Shown: positions 41,605 through 51,333 of the stretch, in pieces
Position numbering within the stretch: position 1 is the stretch's first letter
How the letters are laid out: the number at the start of each line of letters is the position of its first letter
NCBI GenBank assembly: GCA_017643925.1
Contig: JAEPML010000010.1
Location: forward strand, 1-64,000
Length of the DNA: 64,000 bases
From: Roseibium sp.
GTDB lineage: Bacteria > Pseudomonadota > Alphaproteobacteria > Rhizobiales > Stappiaceae
Direction of reading: 5' to 3'
Made by a program: the position numbers and the translations under genes
Notes under the pieces: model-generated
Told to the model about the DNA's origin: nothing
Seen by the model: only the letters and a program-made list of their open reading frames with translations
Databases searched by the model: none

Positions 41605-42603
41605 GTGCCATTTGATTTGGAACGACGCATCAGGCGAACCGGGAAGCTGCCATTGATCTATGGCCACCGGGGCGCGCGCGGCGAGATGCCGGAAAGCAGC
41701 ATCGATGGCTTCCACCTGCTGGATGACATCGGCGTGGTTGCCGTCGAGTTCGATGTGCAAAACGCGAAAGGCCACGAACCGGTCATATGGCATGACGCCA
41801 GGCTTCAAGCCGGAAAGGTGCGCGACCCTTCAGGCCGTTGGCTCACGGCGGACGGTCCGAAGATTTGCGAGACCAGTGCGCAAGACCTGAAGGCTTACGA
41901 CATTGGCGCCCTGCAACCGGGAAGCACGGCAAGATCCGCGTTCCCCCAACAGGCCGCCCTTTCCAATGTCGCGATACCGACCCTGGAGGAACTTCTGCAC
42001 TGGGCGACGAGCAGCGCCCAAATGGTTTTGAACCTGGAAATCAAATCCTACGCGGACCGGACGGACCTCGGTGACGGTCCGGAAGAATTGCTCGGATCAA
42101 TTCTCCCGCTGGTCCGGGAATTCCGTCTGGCGGACCGTGTGATCGTGTCATCCTTCGATTGGAGGGTGCTCAGCGCATTTCGCAAAGCGGATCCGGACAT
42201 CTGCCTGGGTTACCTCACCTATCAGAATTTGGCGGATCCGGAAGATGATGCGAACATCTATGACAAGTCGCCCTGGATGGATGGGCTGGAGTTGTCGGCC
42301 GGCAAACGATTGCCGGAACTGGTGAAAGATGCCGGTGGCCTTGTGTGGTCGCCTTACTTCACCGAATTGACGCAAGAGGATCTGGACCTCGCACATGCGA
42401 TTGGCCTTGTGGTCAATGTCTGGACGGTCAATTCGGATGAAGACCTGAAACGCATGAAGAATATGGGTGTTGATGGTGTCATTACCGACTACCCCACCCG
42501 TGCAAAAGCTCTTTGGGACGACATGCTGGCCGCGGAAGGACGGGGCAACCCTTTCGAAAACGACCGGTCGAATTCCCAAGGGAAAGGCTCGGTAACCCAA
42601 TAA
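41605..42603 (+). CDS. Glycerophosphodiester phosphodiesterase family protein
   Basis: A 332-residue TIM-barrel enzyme. LIYGHRGARGEMPESSIDGFHLLDDIGVVAVEFDVQNAKGHEPVIWHD contains the catalytic His, the ExD metal pair and the second His of GDPD enzymes; LNLEIKSY supplies another metal ligand, and VNVWTVNSDEDLKRMKNMGVDGVITDYP is the family ending. It would split glycerophosphodiesters to glycerol 3-phosphate and an alcohol. GTG start at 41605. No signal peptide is seen, so it acts in the cytoplasm, likely on the substrate brought in by the ABC transporter encoded next. Confidence 0.88.
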   Translation: MPFDLERRIRRTGKLPLIYGHRGARGEMPESSIDGFHLLDDIGVVAVEFDVQNAKGHEPVIWHDARLQAGKVRDPSGRWLTADGPKICETSAQDLKAYDIGALQPGSTARSAFPQQAALSNVAIPTLEELLHWATSSAQMVLNLEIKSYADRTDLGDGPEELLGSILPLVREFRLADRVIVSSFDWRVLSAFRKADPDICLGYLTYQNLADPEDDANIYDKSPWMDGLELSAGKRLPELVKDAGGLVWSPYFTELTQEDLDLAHAIGLVVNVWTVNSDEDLKRMKNMGVDGVITDYPTRAKALWDDMLAAEGRGNPFENDRSNSQGKGSVTQ

Positions 42604-42667
42604 CAATCAGCCGAGTAAATATCGACCGAAGTTGTACCTGAACAGATTGGTAAAACAAGGAGTTGTC

Positions 42668-43741
42668 ATGATTTCCCTGTCAATGCTCAAGACGACAACC
42701 GCAGCCGCGGTTCTCTCTCTCGCCGCAACGCAGATTGCAAGCGCCGAAACACTTCGCCTTCTGACCTGGGGCGGCTACGCTCCCGAAGAAGTCATCGAAT
42801 TGTTCGAGAAGGAAACCGGCCACACGGTTGAAGTGACCAAATCGAACAACGAAGAAATGATCGCCAAGCTGCGCGCCACGCGTGGCGGTGGTTTTGACCT
42901 TGCTCAGCCGAGCCAGGACCGCATTGCCGGCCCTCAGGCCGAGTTCGGCATCTACAAGCCGATCGACCTCTCCAAGATCGACGACAGCCTCTTCATCTCC
43001 TCCATGCTGGAAGCGACCAAGGGCAACACGACGGTCGACGGTGAAGTCTACGGCGTGCCTCATGTGTGGGGGACTTCCGGCCTCGTTCTCGACACCGAAG
43101 CCGCAGCTTCCGTCAAGGACTATGTTGATCTCTGCTCTGACGACGTCAAGGGCAAGGTTTCCTATCGCCTGAAGCGCCCGACCCTGATCGGTTTTGCGTA
43201 CTCGATGGGTCTCGACCCGTTTGCCGCTTATGGCGACGAGGCCGCCTACAAGGAGATCATGGAAAAGGTCGAGGCAAAACTCATCGAGTGTAAGGGCAAC
43301 GTCAAAGCCTATTGGGGCGGTGGCGATGAACTCATGAACCTGATCCGTTCCGGTGAAGTGGTTGCCTCCATGGCCTGGGATACCGGCGGATGGAAACTGA
43401 ACGGCGAAATGCCGAACGTGACCTTTGTCGCTCCGGAATCCGGCTCTCTCGGCTGGATCGACACGTTCGTCCTCCCGGCAAAGGGCAAGGCTGACGACGC
43501 CGCATATGCCTGGATCAACTTCGTGATGCGTCCGGAGATTGCTGCCAAGATCACCAATGTGGCCGGCAACTTCACCGCTTCCAAAGGTGGTGACGCAGGT
43601 GTCTCCGAAGAGTTGAAAGCCAAGTACCAGAAAAGCTATCCGGCTGCCGATGTCGACAACATCAAGTGGTATCCGCCGGTTCCAGCTGGTCTTGAAGTCA
43701 TCGAAGGTGGCGTGCTCGACCGCGTGAAAGCGGCTAACTGA
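42668..43741 (+). CDS. Polyamine-type ABC transporter substrate-binding protein
   Basis: A 357-residue periplasmic protein. The signal peptide is MISLSMLKTTTAAAVLSLAATQIASAE. The mature protein opens LRLLTWGGYAPEEVIELFEKETGHTVEVTKSNNEEMIAKLRA, the PotD/PotF-like fold of family 1 solute-binding proteins. AAGGAG precedes the ATG at 42668. Gene order binding protein, ATPase, two permeases is the spermidine/putrescine transporter layout, but the linked GDPD suggests the substrate may be a glycerophosphodiester or its amino-alcohol. Confidence 0.88.
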   Translation: MISLSMLKTTTAAAVLSLAATQIASAETLRLLTWGGYAPEEVIELFEKETGHTVEVTKSNNEEMIAKLRATRGGGFDLAQPSQDRIAGPQAEFGIYKPIDLSKIDDSLFISSMLEATKGNTTVDGEVYGVPHVWGTSGLVLDTEAAASVKDYVDLCSDDVKGKVSYRLKRPTLIGFAYSMGLDPFAAYGDEAAYKEIMEKVEAKLIECKGNVKAYWGGGDELMNLIRSGEVVASMAWDTGGWKLNGEMPNVTFVAPESGSLGWIDTFVLPAKGKADDAAYAWINFVMRPEIAAKITNVAGNFTASKGGDAGVSEELKAKYQKSYPAADVDNIKWYPPVPAGLEVIEGGVLDRVKAAN

Positions 43742-43754
43742 CGAACGAAACCGG

Positions 43755-43780
43755 ACCTCCCGCCAACCGGCGGGAGGTTT
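43755..43780 (+). terminator. Intercistronic hairpin after the binding-protein gene
   Basis: ACCTCCCGCC / GGCGGGAGGT with an AACC loop, followed by TTTG. Such hairpins after binding-protein genes reduce read-through and protect the mRNA 3' end, giving more binding protein than ATPase and permease. Confidence 0.65.
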
Positions 43781-43799
43781 GTTCCCGGAAGGAAATCAA

Positions 43800-44903
43800 A
43801 TGGAAACCCCGGATCTCAGCTGTATTGATCTGACAAAGCGTTTTGGCGACGCGGTGGCGGTAGACAACGTCAGTTTTGAAGTCCCGGCAGGTTCGTTCTT
43901 TTCCATTCTCGGACCCTCCGGATGCGGCAAGACCACGATCATGCGCATGATCGCGGGGTTTCTCGAGCCAACATCCGGTGACATTCAGATCAAGGGCCAG
44001 TCGGTGCTGAACGTGCCGCCGAACAAGCGGCCCGTGAACATGGTTTTCCAGCATCTTGCCCTGTTTCCGATGATGAACATCGCCGACAACATCGGCTATG
44101 GCCTCCGCCGTCAGGGGCTCGGCAAACTCGAGATCGAAAAGAAGGTGGACGAGGCGCTCGACCGCATCGGTCTTCCGGGTATTGGCAAGCGGCAGGTCAA
44201 TGAATTGTCCGGCGGCCAGAAACAGCGTGTGGCGATTGCCCGCTGCATGGTGCTGGAGCCGGACGTCCTCCTGCTGGACGAACCACTTGGCGCGCTCGAT
44301 CTCAAGCTCAGAGAGCAGATGAAGATCGAACTCAAGAGCCTGCAGCATGCCTTCGACACCACCTTTGTCTACATCACCCACGACCAGAGCGAAGCCCTGG
44401 TCATGTCCGACTCCATCGCGGTGATGAATGCCGGTCAGTTCGAACAGGTGGCCGGTCCCGAAGATCTCTATTATCGCCCGGAGACGGCCTTCGTCGCCGG
44501 GTTTGTCGGCGATGCCAACATCGTCAAGGGCCAGGTGGTCCGGTCCAGCGGACACGATGTTGAACTGCGAACGGAATACGGCACGCATATCAAGGGTGTT
44601 TCCAAGACGCGCGACATGGCTGCTGGCCGGGCGGCCGAAATATTCGTGCGCCCGGAGGCCATTCGGCTGGCAAAATCTGCGGATGAGGTTGCCGAACTCG
44701 ATAATTTCCTGTCCGGCAAGGTGGAACAGACCCTTTTCAACGGCGCGGCGAGCCGGGTCCTGGTAAAGGCGGATACCAGCGGTGAAACCATCGAGGTCGG
44801 GCTGCCGCAATCCGGTCGCTTCGACGGCATTCGGCCCGGACAGGAAGTGCATTTCGGCTGGTCGGACAAACAGAGCAACGTGTTCGAAACCGGAGGTCTG
44901 TGA
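43800..44903 (+). CDS. ABC transporter ATP-binding protein, PotA-like
   Basis: A 367-residue ATPase. Walker A is LGPSGCGKTT, the signature LSGGQKQRVAIAR, Walker B LLLDEPLGALD and the switch His in YITHDQSEAL. The C-terminal 120 residues form the TOBE-like domain common to PotA/FbpC/UgpC proteins (FVRPEAIRL). GGAAGGA precedes the ATG at 43800. It would power the two permeases encoded immediately downstream. Confidence 0.93.
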   Translation: METPDLSCIDLTKRFGDAVAVDNVSFEVPAGSFFSILGPSGCGKTTIMRMIAGFLEPTSGDIQIKGQSVLNVPPNKRPVNMVFQHLALFPMMNIADNIGYGLRRQGLGKLEIEKKVDEALDRIGLPGIGKRQVNELSGGQKQRVAIARCMVLEPDVLLLDEPLGALDLKLREQMKIELKSLQHAFDTTFVYITHDQSEALVMSDSIAVMNAGQFEQVAGPEDLYYRPETAFVAGFVGDANIVKGQVVRSSGHDVELRTEYGTHIKGVSKTRDMAAGRAAEIFVRPEAIRLAKSADEVAELDNFLSGKVEQTLFNGAASRVLVKADTSGETIEVGLPQSGRFDGIRPGQEVHFGWSDKQSNVFETGGL

Positions 44904-45760
44904 TGACGTCCGGACGCTCCCTCGGATTTTACCTGTTGCTTGCACCGGTGCTCCTTTGGCTCGCTCTGCTCGTCATCATTCCCCATGTCGACCTGGCCCT
45001 GGTGTCCCTTCGCGAGCGCGTGGGCGTTGGTCAATATGCCCTGAGCCCGGCCAACTACCTGACCTTCCTGAACGAACCGCTTTACCTGGTGACTTTTGCC
45101 CGTACGGCCGTGATGTCGATCCTGGCAACAATCATCACGCTGATCATCGGCTTCCCGGTCGCCTATTACATTGCGAAAATGGCCCGCGGGAAACTGCAGC
45201 CGATCCTTTTTGTCCTGTGCCTTGTACCGTTCTGGGTCTCTGAACTGGTGCGCACATTCGGCTGGATGATCCTGCTGCGAGAAACCGGCATCATTTCGTC
45301 GCTGCTGCAGTGGCTTGGACTGGTGAGCGGGCCTGTAGAACTTCTCTACAACGATGCCGCCATCATGATTGGCCTGGTCTACACGTCGATGCTGTTCATG
45401 GTAGTCCCGCTGGTGACGACACTCAGCAGCCTGGATGACAGCCTGATCGAGGCCGGATACGACCTTGGCGGCTCAAGTGCCTCCGTCTTTCGCGAGATCA
45501 TCGTTCCGCATGCCATGCCCGGAATTGTTTCCGGCTGCATCGTTGTCTTCATGCTGTCGCTCGGGAACTACCTCACCCCGATCATGCTGGGTGGAAAGGA
45601 CAGTCTCTGGTTCACTGAGCTGATCTATTCCCAGTTCATCGTGCGGTTCAACTGGGAACTGGGTGCGGCTTTCGGCTTCATGCTTCTGTTCCTGTCGACC
45701 GCCATCGTGTGGACCGCGCTGAAACTCTCCGGTCAATCACTTGAAAAGACGATGGGATAG
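44903..45760 (+). CDS. ABC transporter permease, PotB-like
   Basis: A 285-residue inner-membrane protein with about six transmembrane helices (LGFYLLLAPVLLWLALLVIIPHVDLALVSL at the start). The ATPase-contacting EAA loop is EAGYDLGGSSASVFREIIVPHAMPGI. The ATG overlaps the ATPase stop codon (TGATG); a GTG three bases earlier is also in frame. Pairs with the following permease. Confidence 0.92.
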   Translation: MTSGRSLGFYLLLAPVLLWLALLVIIPHVDLALVSLRERVGVGQYALSPANYLTFLNEPLYLVTFARTAVMSILATIITLIIGFPVAYYIAKMARGKLQPILFVLCLVPFWVSELVRTFGWMILLRETGIISSLLQWLGLVSGPVELLYNDAAIMIGLVYTSMLFMVVPLVTTLSSLDDSLIEAGYDLGGSSASVFREIIVPHAMPGIVSGCIVVFMLSLGNYLTPIMLGGKDSLWFTELIYSQFIVRFNWELGAAFGFMLLFLSTAIVWTALKLSGQSLEKTMG

Positions 45761-45769
45761 GGGCTGGCC

Positions 45770-46621
45770 ATGATACCGACGATCCCTCAGAACCGGACGA
45801 TGGACATAGCCTTCAAGGTCTATGTCACGCTGTTTTTCATCTATCTCGCACTGCCACTGGCCGTGAACGCGGTTTTCGCGTTCAACGACAGCCAGTTTCC
45901 CTCGCTTCCCTGGAAAGGGTTCACCTGGAACTGGTTCTTTGGAGATGCGCATCCGATGATCGGCGTGTTCCACGAGCGCCCGATCCTGCGGGCAATCGGC
46001 ACGTCGATCTTCATCGGCGTCTGTGTTTCGACGCTGGCGGTGATCGTTGGAACGACCAATGCGTTCCTGTTCAATCGCTACAAGTTCAAGGGCAAGGAAT
46101 TCCTCTATTTCCTGATGCTCCTGCCCCTGGTCATTCCCGGCATTCTGCTCGGCATATCAATCCTGGTTTTTTCTTCCTCGATTGCCAATGCCGTCTGGGA
46201 TGGCTTCAAGTGGGACATTGAAGCGCTCAGGCCCGGTGTTCTGCTCGTTGTACTGGGTCAGTTTTCCTTCATCGCGACGATGGCGACCCTGGTCATCTCG
46301 GCTCGGCTCAAGACGTTCGACAAGACACTGGAAGAAGCCGCGATGAACCTCGGGGCGGGAGCCTTCACCGCTATCCGGACGGTCACCCTTCCCTATCTGT
46401 TACCGGCCATGATCGGCGCGTTCATCGTTGCGTTTCTGATGAGCTTCGAGAATTTCAACACGACCTTCATGCTGGTCGGATCAGATGCGCCCCTGACAAT
46501 CGCCATGTTCGATCGCCTGAAGGAAGGCTCAACGCCGCTGCTCAACGCGGTGTCCCTGCTCCTGATGGTGGGCTCAAGTGCCCTGGCGCTTCTGATGATC
46601 GCGGTTCAGCGCAAGAAATAG
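45770..46621 (+). CDS. ABC transporter permease, PotC-like
   Basis: A 283-residue membrane protein with six predicted helices and the EAA loop EEAAMNLGAGAFTAIRTVTLPYLLPAM. It starts 9 bases after the PotB-like gene and ends the operon. Its last helix (LLNAVSLLLMVGSSALALLMIAVQRKK) ends in basic residues, positive inside. Confidence 0.92.
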   Translation: MIPTIPQNRTMDIAFKVYVTLFFIYLALPLAVNAVFAFNDSQFPSLPWKGFTWNWFFGDAHPMIGVFHERPILRAIGTSIFIGVCVSTLAVIVGTTNAFLFNRYKFKGKEFLYFLMLLPLVIPGILLGISILVFSSSIANAVWDGFKWDIEALRPGVLLVVLGQFSFIATMATLVISARLKTFDKTLEEAAMNLGAGAFTAIRTVTLPYLLPAMIGAFIVAFLMSFENFNTTFMLVGSDAPLTIAMFDRLKEGSTPLLNAVSLLLMVGSSALALLMIAVQRKK

Positions 46622-46660
46622 CGCCTCACCGCACGCCTGCCTCCGGAGACAGGCTCGCGG

Positions 46661-47287
46661 TTACTCGACCGGGTCGATCACCAGGAGCAGTCTTGCCCCG
46701 GTTTCCGCGGGCACGGACGGCGACCGGTGGAGAAGACCGGTGTGCTCCCTGTCCGGCCATTGCCGGCCACGGAAGAGCCCGACCGATCCGGTCGGGACCT
46801 GCCGAACGCGACCTAGGTCGGTCTCCGCTCCCTCGGGCACATATTCCGTACCCGGGCCACGATAGCTACACAGCAGCCGCGCCTTGACATTGTCAACGTG
46901 GAACTTTGGACACATGACCTCGTCAGAGACGTCCAGACGGATCTTGACGTGCTCGGCTTTCAGGATCTTTGCCATCATCAGCGCCAGAGCGCCGACGTCG
47001 CCCGCAAGCATGTCCTGTTCGCGGCCGTCAGGTGTCTTCGACGTCTCGCAGGCAGCAATCACGGCAGACTCTGCGAGGTGAACCGGAACCACGGCATTCA
47101 GTTCCGGAAGCTGGTCCATCGGCAGCGCGTCTATCCAGCTCTGGAACGCCGTATCCGGAGATCGCATCCAGATGGAGGCGGCAACCGATGGCAGGTGAAT
47201 GTCGTCCAGAATATCCGGGTCCCGCGCCATGATGACATCGCAGGCGCGTGAGCGCCTGCTTGGCTGATGCAGTTCAACAAGGCTCAT
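46661..47287 (-). CDS. DUF1826 family protein linked to zinc homeostasis
   Basis: A 208-residue protein with the family features [49 protein letters not shown] and a C-terminal [15 protein letters not shown]...[20 protein letters not shown]. The second part resembles a cupin-like 2-oxoglutarate oxygenase fold with CPKFHVD as a possible metal site. Its start overlaps the end of the CobW-type gene by 4 bases, so both are controlled by the Zur-box promoter. DUF1826 proteins regularly accompany such zinc chaperones; the biochemical role is not known to me. Confidence 0.8.
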   Translation of the reverse strand: MSLVELHQPSRRSRACDVIMARDPDILDDIHLPSVAASIWMRSPDTAFQSWIDALPMDQLPELNAVVPVHLAESAVIAACETSKTPDGREQDMLAGDVGALALMMAKILKAEHVKIRLDVSDEVMCPKFHVDNVKARLLCSYRGPGTEYVPEGAETDLGRVRQVPTGSVGLFRGRQWPDREHTGLLHRSPSVPAETGARLLLVIDPVE

Positions 47288-48498
47288 GCGGCGGCCCCCA
47301 CCCGGCGGAAGGGCGGGAACGGATCCGGCAACTCGGCAAAGGCTTCGAGATCGTCGCCCTGCTCTTTTGGAATGAGGCAGGCGTCGAGCTGTGATTTCAA
47401 CATGGGCCAGTCAATGCCCGCACCGATAAAAACGATCTCCTGACGCCGGTCACCAAACGGTTCTGCCCAGTTCGAACGGGCATAGGCATGAGCCCGTTCG
47501 TCATCAGGCCATTGATGCGCCGGAACGGACGCCCACCAGGTTCCCAGCGGACTGACGCTGGACAAGGCGCCGGCCAGTGAAAACTCGATGACATAATCCG
47601 GCCGGCTGCCGACCCAGAAATGCCCCTTCGCCCGGATCACGCCCGGAAGAGCCCCGTTCAGCAGGGCATGAATCTTCTGCGGATCGAAGGGACGCCTTGC
47701 GCGATAGACAAATGAGCCGACACCATATTCCTCGGTTTCCGGCACATGGTCGGCAAAGCCGTAAAGCTCCTTGGCCCACATCGGATGTTCGTGTGCCTTC
47801 TCGAAATCGAACAGGCCGGTGTTGAGGATCTCCGAGGGCGCCACCTCGCTGTAGTCGGTTTCCAGGATCCTGGCGTCGCCGTTCAGGCTTCGGATGATCT
47901 TTCGAGCCGCATCGACTTGCTGCGGTGTCGCTGCGCTCACCTTGTTCAGGATGACAACGTCCGCGAACTCTATCTGATCGGTCAGGAGATGAACCAGGGT
48001 GCGCTCATCTTCTTCTCCGAGGACTTCACCGCGATCAGACAAAAAGTCGTGGCTGGAGTAGTCCTTCAGAAGGTTGACCGCATCAACGACGGTTACCATC
48101 GTATCGAGCCTGGAAACGTCAGAAAGGCTGGCACCCGCCTCGTCCCGAAACTCGAAAGTGGTCGCAACCGGCAGCGGCTCGGAGATGCCTGTCGATTCAA
48201 TCAGCAGGTAGTCATAGACACCCTGTTCTCCGAGGCGCCGAACCTCCTGAAGGAGATCGTCGCGCAAGGTGCAGCAAATGCAGCCGTTCGACATTTCAAC
48301 GAGCGTTTCATCGGTTTTGCTCAATTCTGCCCCACCGGCGCGAACCAAGTCGGCATCGATATTGACCTCAGACATGTCATTCACGATGACGGCAACCTTG
48401 AGCCCTTCCCTGTTGTTCAGGACCCGGTTCAGCAAGGTGGTCTTGCCGGCACCGAGAAATCCGGACAGAACCGTGACGGGCAAACGTGGATCGGACAT
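47284..48498 (-). CDS. CobW/COG0523 zinc chaperone GTPase
   Basis: A 404-residue GTPase. Walker A is [20 protein letters not shown], the metal-binding CxCC motif lies in [13 protein letters not shown] and the C-terminal CobW_C domain includes [18 protein letters not shown]. Such proteins deliver zinc to client enzymes during zinc shortage. A perfect Zur-box-like palindrome lies 18 bases upstream of the start, and a DUF1826 gene is coupled downstream, the standard zinc-starvation arrangement in alphaproteobacteria (ZigA/YciC-like). Confidence 0.93.
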   Translation of the reverse strand: MSDPRLPVTVLSGFLGAGKTTLLNRVLNNREGLKVAVIVNDMSEVNIDADLVRAGGAELSKTDETLVEMSNGCICCTLRDDLLQEVRRLGEQGVYDYLLIESTGISEPLPVATTFEFRDEAGASLSDVSRLDTMVTVVDAVNLLKDYSSHDFLSDRGEVLGEEDERTLVHLLTDQIEFADVVILNKVSAATPQQVDAARKIIRSLNGDARILETDYSEVAPSEILNTGLFDFEKAHEHPMWAKELYGFADHVPETEEYGVGSFVYRARRPFDPQKIHALLNGALPGVIRAKGHFWVGSRPDYVIEFSLAGALSSVSPLGTWWASVPAHQWPDDERAHAYARSNWAEPFGDRRQEIVFIGAGIDWPMLKSQLDACLIPKEQGDDLEAFAELPDPFPPFRRVGAAA

Positions 48499-48516
48499 CC
48501 ATCCCTCTCCTAAAGT

Positions 48517-48536
48517 GGTAATGTTATTACATTACC
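48517..48536 (-). promoter_or_regulatory. Zur box
   Basis: GGTAATGTTATTACATTACC has 8-bp perfect arms about a 4-base centre and matches the GTTATnntATAAC-like alpha/gamma Zur sites. It lies just upstream of the CobW gene start, so Zur with zinc would repress the CobW-DUF1826 operon. Confidence 0.8.
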
Positions 48537-48696
48537 GAACATCTACCTCAAAGCCCTCACCAGTAGCAAGATCCAAATCCGGGCTGTGGGTAACGGTAGA
48601 TCGTCAGAAAGCAAGAGTGAGCGACAGCTACAGAACAGGTCGCCGATATACCCACGAGGTGGTGATGGATTGCGAGGTACCGTGCAGCCGGGACGC

Positions 48697-49956
48697 TTAT
48701 CCCGCAGCCTGCGGCGCAACGACCCTGTTCCGGCCTTCGTTCTTGGCCTGGTACAGCCGGGCATCCGCTGCCCGGAACAGGTCTTCAATGGTCGCACCGT
48801 CATCCGGCGCGCTGGAAATGCCGATGCTGACCGTCACCTTTTCCGGCAGATAGACCACGCTGAAACGCTCAATGGTCTTGCGCAGCCGGTCCGCCATCGA
48901 TGTAGCCGCCTCGGTCGGCATCTTCTCGCACAAGAGAACGAACTCTTCTCCGCCGAAACGATAGAGATGATCGTCAGACCGCAGGTTTTCTGTCAGCAGC
49001 TGCGAGATTGTCGTCAGGACCTTGTCACCCATCTGGTGCCCGTGGCGATCATTTACCTGCTTGAAATGGTCGATATCGATGACCAGCAGCGACAACGGGC
49101 GCTTGTTCTTCAGACTGCTCTCGAGAATTTTCGGTGCATTCTCATCATATTGCCGCCGGTGCAAGGTGCCGGTCAGATGATCACGCGTGGAAGCCTCCAG
49201 GAGATCGTGATAGCGCTCCCGGTAGGTCAGGACCTGGAAGACGTCCTTGAACGGTCGGTTGGTGACCCACTTCTTCTCGTCGTCAAAATACTTCAGATAG
49301 GCAATGAAAAGCACCGTGTAGACGGCAGTCGCCACCATCTTGGCAACCCAGCCGCCGAAGAACACCTCGGCAGGTGCGCCTGACACCTAGTGAAGTGCGA
49401 GGAAGAAACCGGCCTGATCGAATGTCAGAACCACGGCCCCGCAGATCAGAAATCTCAGGACAAGGTTTCGGCCGATCCAGTCGCCGAGACGTTCGTAGAG
49501 CACAATGATTGCGATCGCATCGACGAAGAGCAGAATGGTGCCCCAGACCATCAACAATCCCATCTCGTCGACAAAGGCGATGTCCGGAATCCGTCCTTCC
49601 GTGACAACGATCGTCTCGTGATTGCGCAACAGCATGACCAGCGCAACGATCAGGAAGTTGCCGATCAAAAGGCCATAGATCGGTTGGCGGGCCACCAGAG
49701 CGTCTTCGCGAATGTAAAGAAGCAGGATCATCAGCAACTTGCCGGAAAAAAGCACTGTCGATCCGGGCGAAATGATGCCGAAGGGAAGTTCGATGTAGAA
49801 AACGCTCGCCAGATACGTTTCCAGAAAGTGCATTACGCCCAGCGCGCACATGAAGACACCGATGCCGATTGCGGCGCGCGCACGCAAAAGACCCATCATC
49901 ACCGCGAAATAGACGGCGGCCTGAGAGAAGAGCAGAAAGGCGTTGAAGCTTGCCAT
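48697..49956 (-). pseudogene. Membrane diguanylate cyclase (GGDEF) interrupted by in-frame TAG
   Basis: One frame of 419 sense codons is split by TAG at 49387-49389 (codon 190). The N-terminal 230 residues form a multi-helix membrane sensor (about seven hydrophobic segments, such as LLMVWGTILLFVDAIAIIVLYERL). The last helices continue across the stop: FDQAGFFLALH, stop, VSGAPAEVFFGGWVAKMVATAVYTVLFIAYLKYF. A complete GGDEF domain follows (LSLLVIDIDHFKQVNDRHGHQMGDKVL, LYRFGGEEFVLL) with the active RFGGEEF loop. As read, full-length cyclic-di-GMP synthase needs read-through; a soluble GGDEF product from an internal start is possible. Confidence 0.75.
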
Positions 49957-50203
49957 GGGTCAGTGGATAGCTATTGGAAGGAAACAGGTCAATGTATGCA
50001 TCGATTCTCTGAAAACACGAAAGTATCTCTTCCACTTACTTGTGGTTACCCCAGGGTGAAACACGCTAACACCTCATAGAAGATCGAGAGCCAACAGGAA
50101 ACTGCGGAATATTACGGTATCGCGACGTTATGCCGGGTCGTCTGCGCTCGCATGAGGGTTTTTAATTCTTGCCAAGGCACAATACCCCGCGAGCAAAAAT
50201 CCA

Positions 50204-50641
50204 ATGTCGAACAATCAAGGCTACCCGACGGGAAAGACTTTGCAGGAACTACACACCAAGGACTTGATCGTTTTTGACGATCTGTGCGTCATGTGCTCCG
50301 GGTTTGCTCGTTTCGTCGCAAAACATGACAGATCGGGCCGTTTTCTCTTTGTGAGTGCATTCTCGGAGCTTGGTCGTTCGTACTTCATCAAGTCCGGCCT
50401 GGATCCAGAAAAAGTAGAGACCAACATCGCGCTAGTCGGTGGCCACGCATATCTGAAACTGGCCTCATTCACCGCCATCATGTCGGCACTGGGCTGGCCC
50501 TGGCGCCTGGCTGTCCTTCTGAACCTGCTGCCGAAGAGACTTGCTGACCATCTCTACGATCTGATTGCCCAGAACAGGTATCGGTTTGGCAGACTCTCCT
50601 GTCCGGTCCCGTCTGAAGACCTGAAAGGACGCCTCCTTTGA
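50204..50641 (+). CDS. DCC (DUF393) family thiol-disulfide oxidoreductase-like protein
   Basis: A 145-residue thioredoxin-fold protein. LIVFDDLCVMCSGFARFVAKHDRSGRFLFVSAFSELG is the family start, with CxxC at the position of the DxxCxxC signature, and AFTAIM...LGWPWRL...LLPKRLADHLYDLIAQNRYRFGR the family end. Its partners are unknown. It overlaps the DUF4166 gene by 4 bases, a frequent pairing. Confidence 0.85.
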   Translation: MSNNQGYPTGKTLQELHTKDLIVFDDLCVMCSGFARFVAKHDRSGRFLFVSAFSELGRSYFIKSGLDPEKVETNIALVGGHAYLKLASFTAIMSALGWPWRLAVLLNLLPKRLADHLYDLIAQNRYRFGRLSCPVPSEDLKGRLL

Positions 50642-51225
50642 GTGGCAGCAAGGATCTCCAGCCGCCACCGCGTCGCCCCTTGTTCAATGAAATTTTGGGG
50701 GCAGATTTCGAGCGACTGCCGAGCACCGTGAAACAATTTCACACGATAGGACAGCGACATCACTGGTCAGGCGAAGCGGAGGTCCGGCGTGGAGGGTCTT
50801 TGATCGCTGCCCTGGTCTGTCGCGTTTTCGGGTTTCCGCCGACGGCAACGCGGATACCGGTAACCGTCAAGATCGAAGAAAATGGTTCGGTGGAAACCTG
50901 GCACCGTCGCTTCGGACAGAGAATCTTTGTCTCGACCCTTACCGTGAAAGGCGTGCCTGGATCTGGCGTTCTGCGAGAGCGTTTCGGCGCCTTTTCGTTC
51001 GACATCGAGCTGTCCCTCAAAGGCAGAGAATTGTGTTTCCCGGTCATTCGCGCGCGGTTTCTGGGCATTCCACTGCCAGGATGGCTGTTGCCTACGAGTG
51101 ATACACGCGAGACAGAAGAGGACGGCCATTTTATATTCGATGTTGCGCTTTCGCTTTTAATGGTTGGCCCTCTCGTTCACTATAGCGGTTGGCTGCAACC
51201 AATCTCGGCCACCACCCAATCCTGA
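50638..51225 (+). CDS. DUF4166 family protein
   Basis: A 195-residue protein: FNEILGADFERLPSTVKQFHTIGQRHHWSGEAEVRRGGSLIAALVCRVFGFPPTATRIPVTVKIEENGSVETWHRRFGQRIFVSTL followed by GWLLPTSDTRETEEDGHFIFDVALSLLMVGPLVHYSGWL, all matching the DUF4166 pattern. The start is a TTG with AGGA 9 bases upstream. These proteins are often found next to or fused to DCC or oxidoreductase domains; function unknown. Confidence 0.82.
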   Translation: MSGSKDLQPPPRRPLFNEILGADFERLPSTVKQFHTIGQRHHWSGEAEVRRGGSLIAALVCRVFGFPPTATRIPVTVKIEENGSVETWHRRFGQRIFVSTLTVKGVPGSGVLRERFGAFSFDIELSLKGRELCFPVIRARFLGIPLPGWLLPTSDTRETEEDGHFIFDVALSLLMVGPLVHYSGWLQPISATTQS

Positions 51226-51333
51226 CACACTTCCTGTTCCCCAGGTCTGCTGAAAAACTGCGGAGCGCCTCAACAGTTATTGCTCGCTCCATTGCAAGAA
51301 AAGCTCCTGACCTTTCCCACAGGAGTGAAAACC

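Noticed and set aside
43734..44945. A 403-codon minus-strand frame opposite the PotA-like ATPase
   Set aside because: Antisense shadow; plus strand has all ABC ATPase motifs.
42668..46621. Naming the transporter genes potD, potA, potB and potC
   Set aside because: The family is right, but the linked GDPD makes the substrate uncertain, so gene symbols were left blank.
46630..46660. Terminator between the transporter operon and the DUF1826 gene
   Set aside because: Only a 5-bp stem (GCCTG/CAGGC) with a wide loop and no T run.
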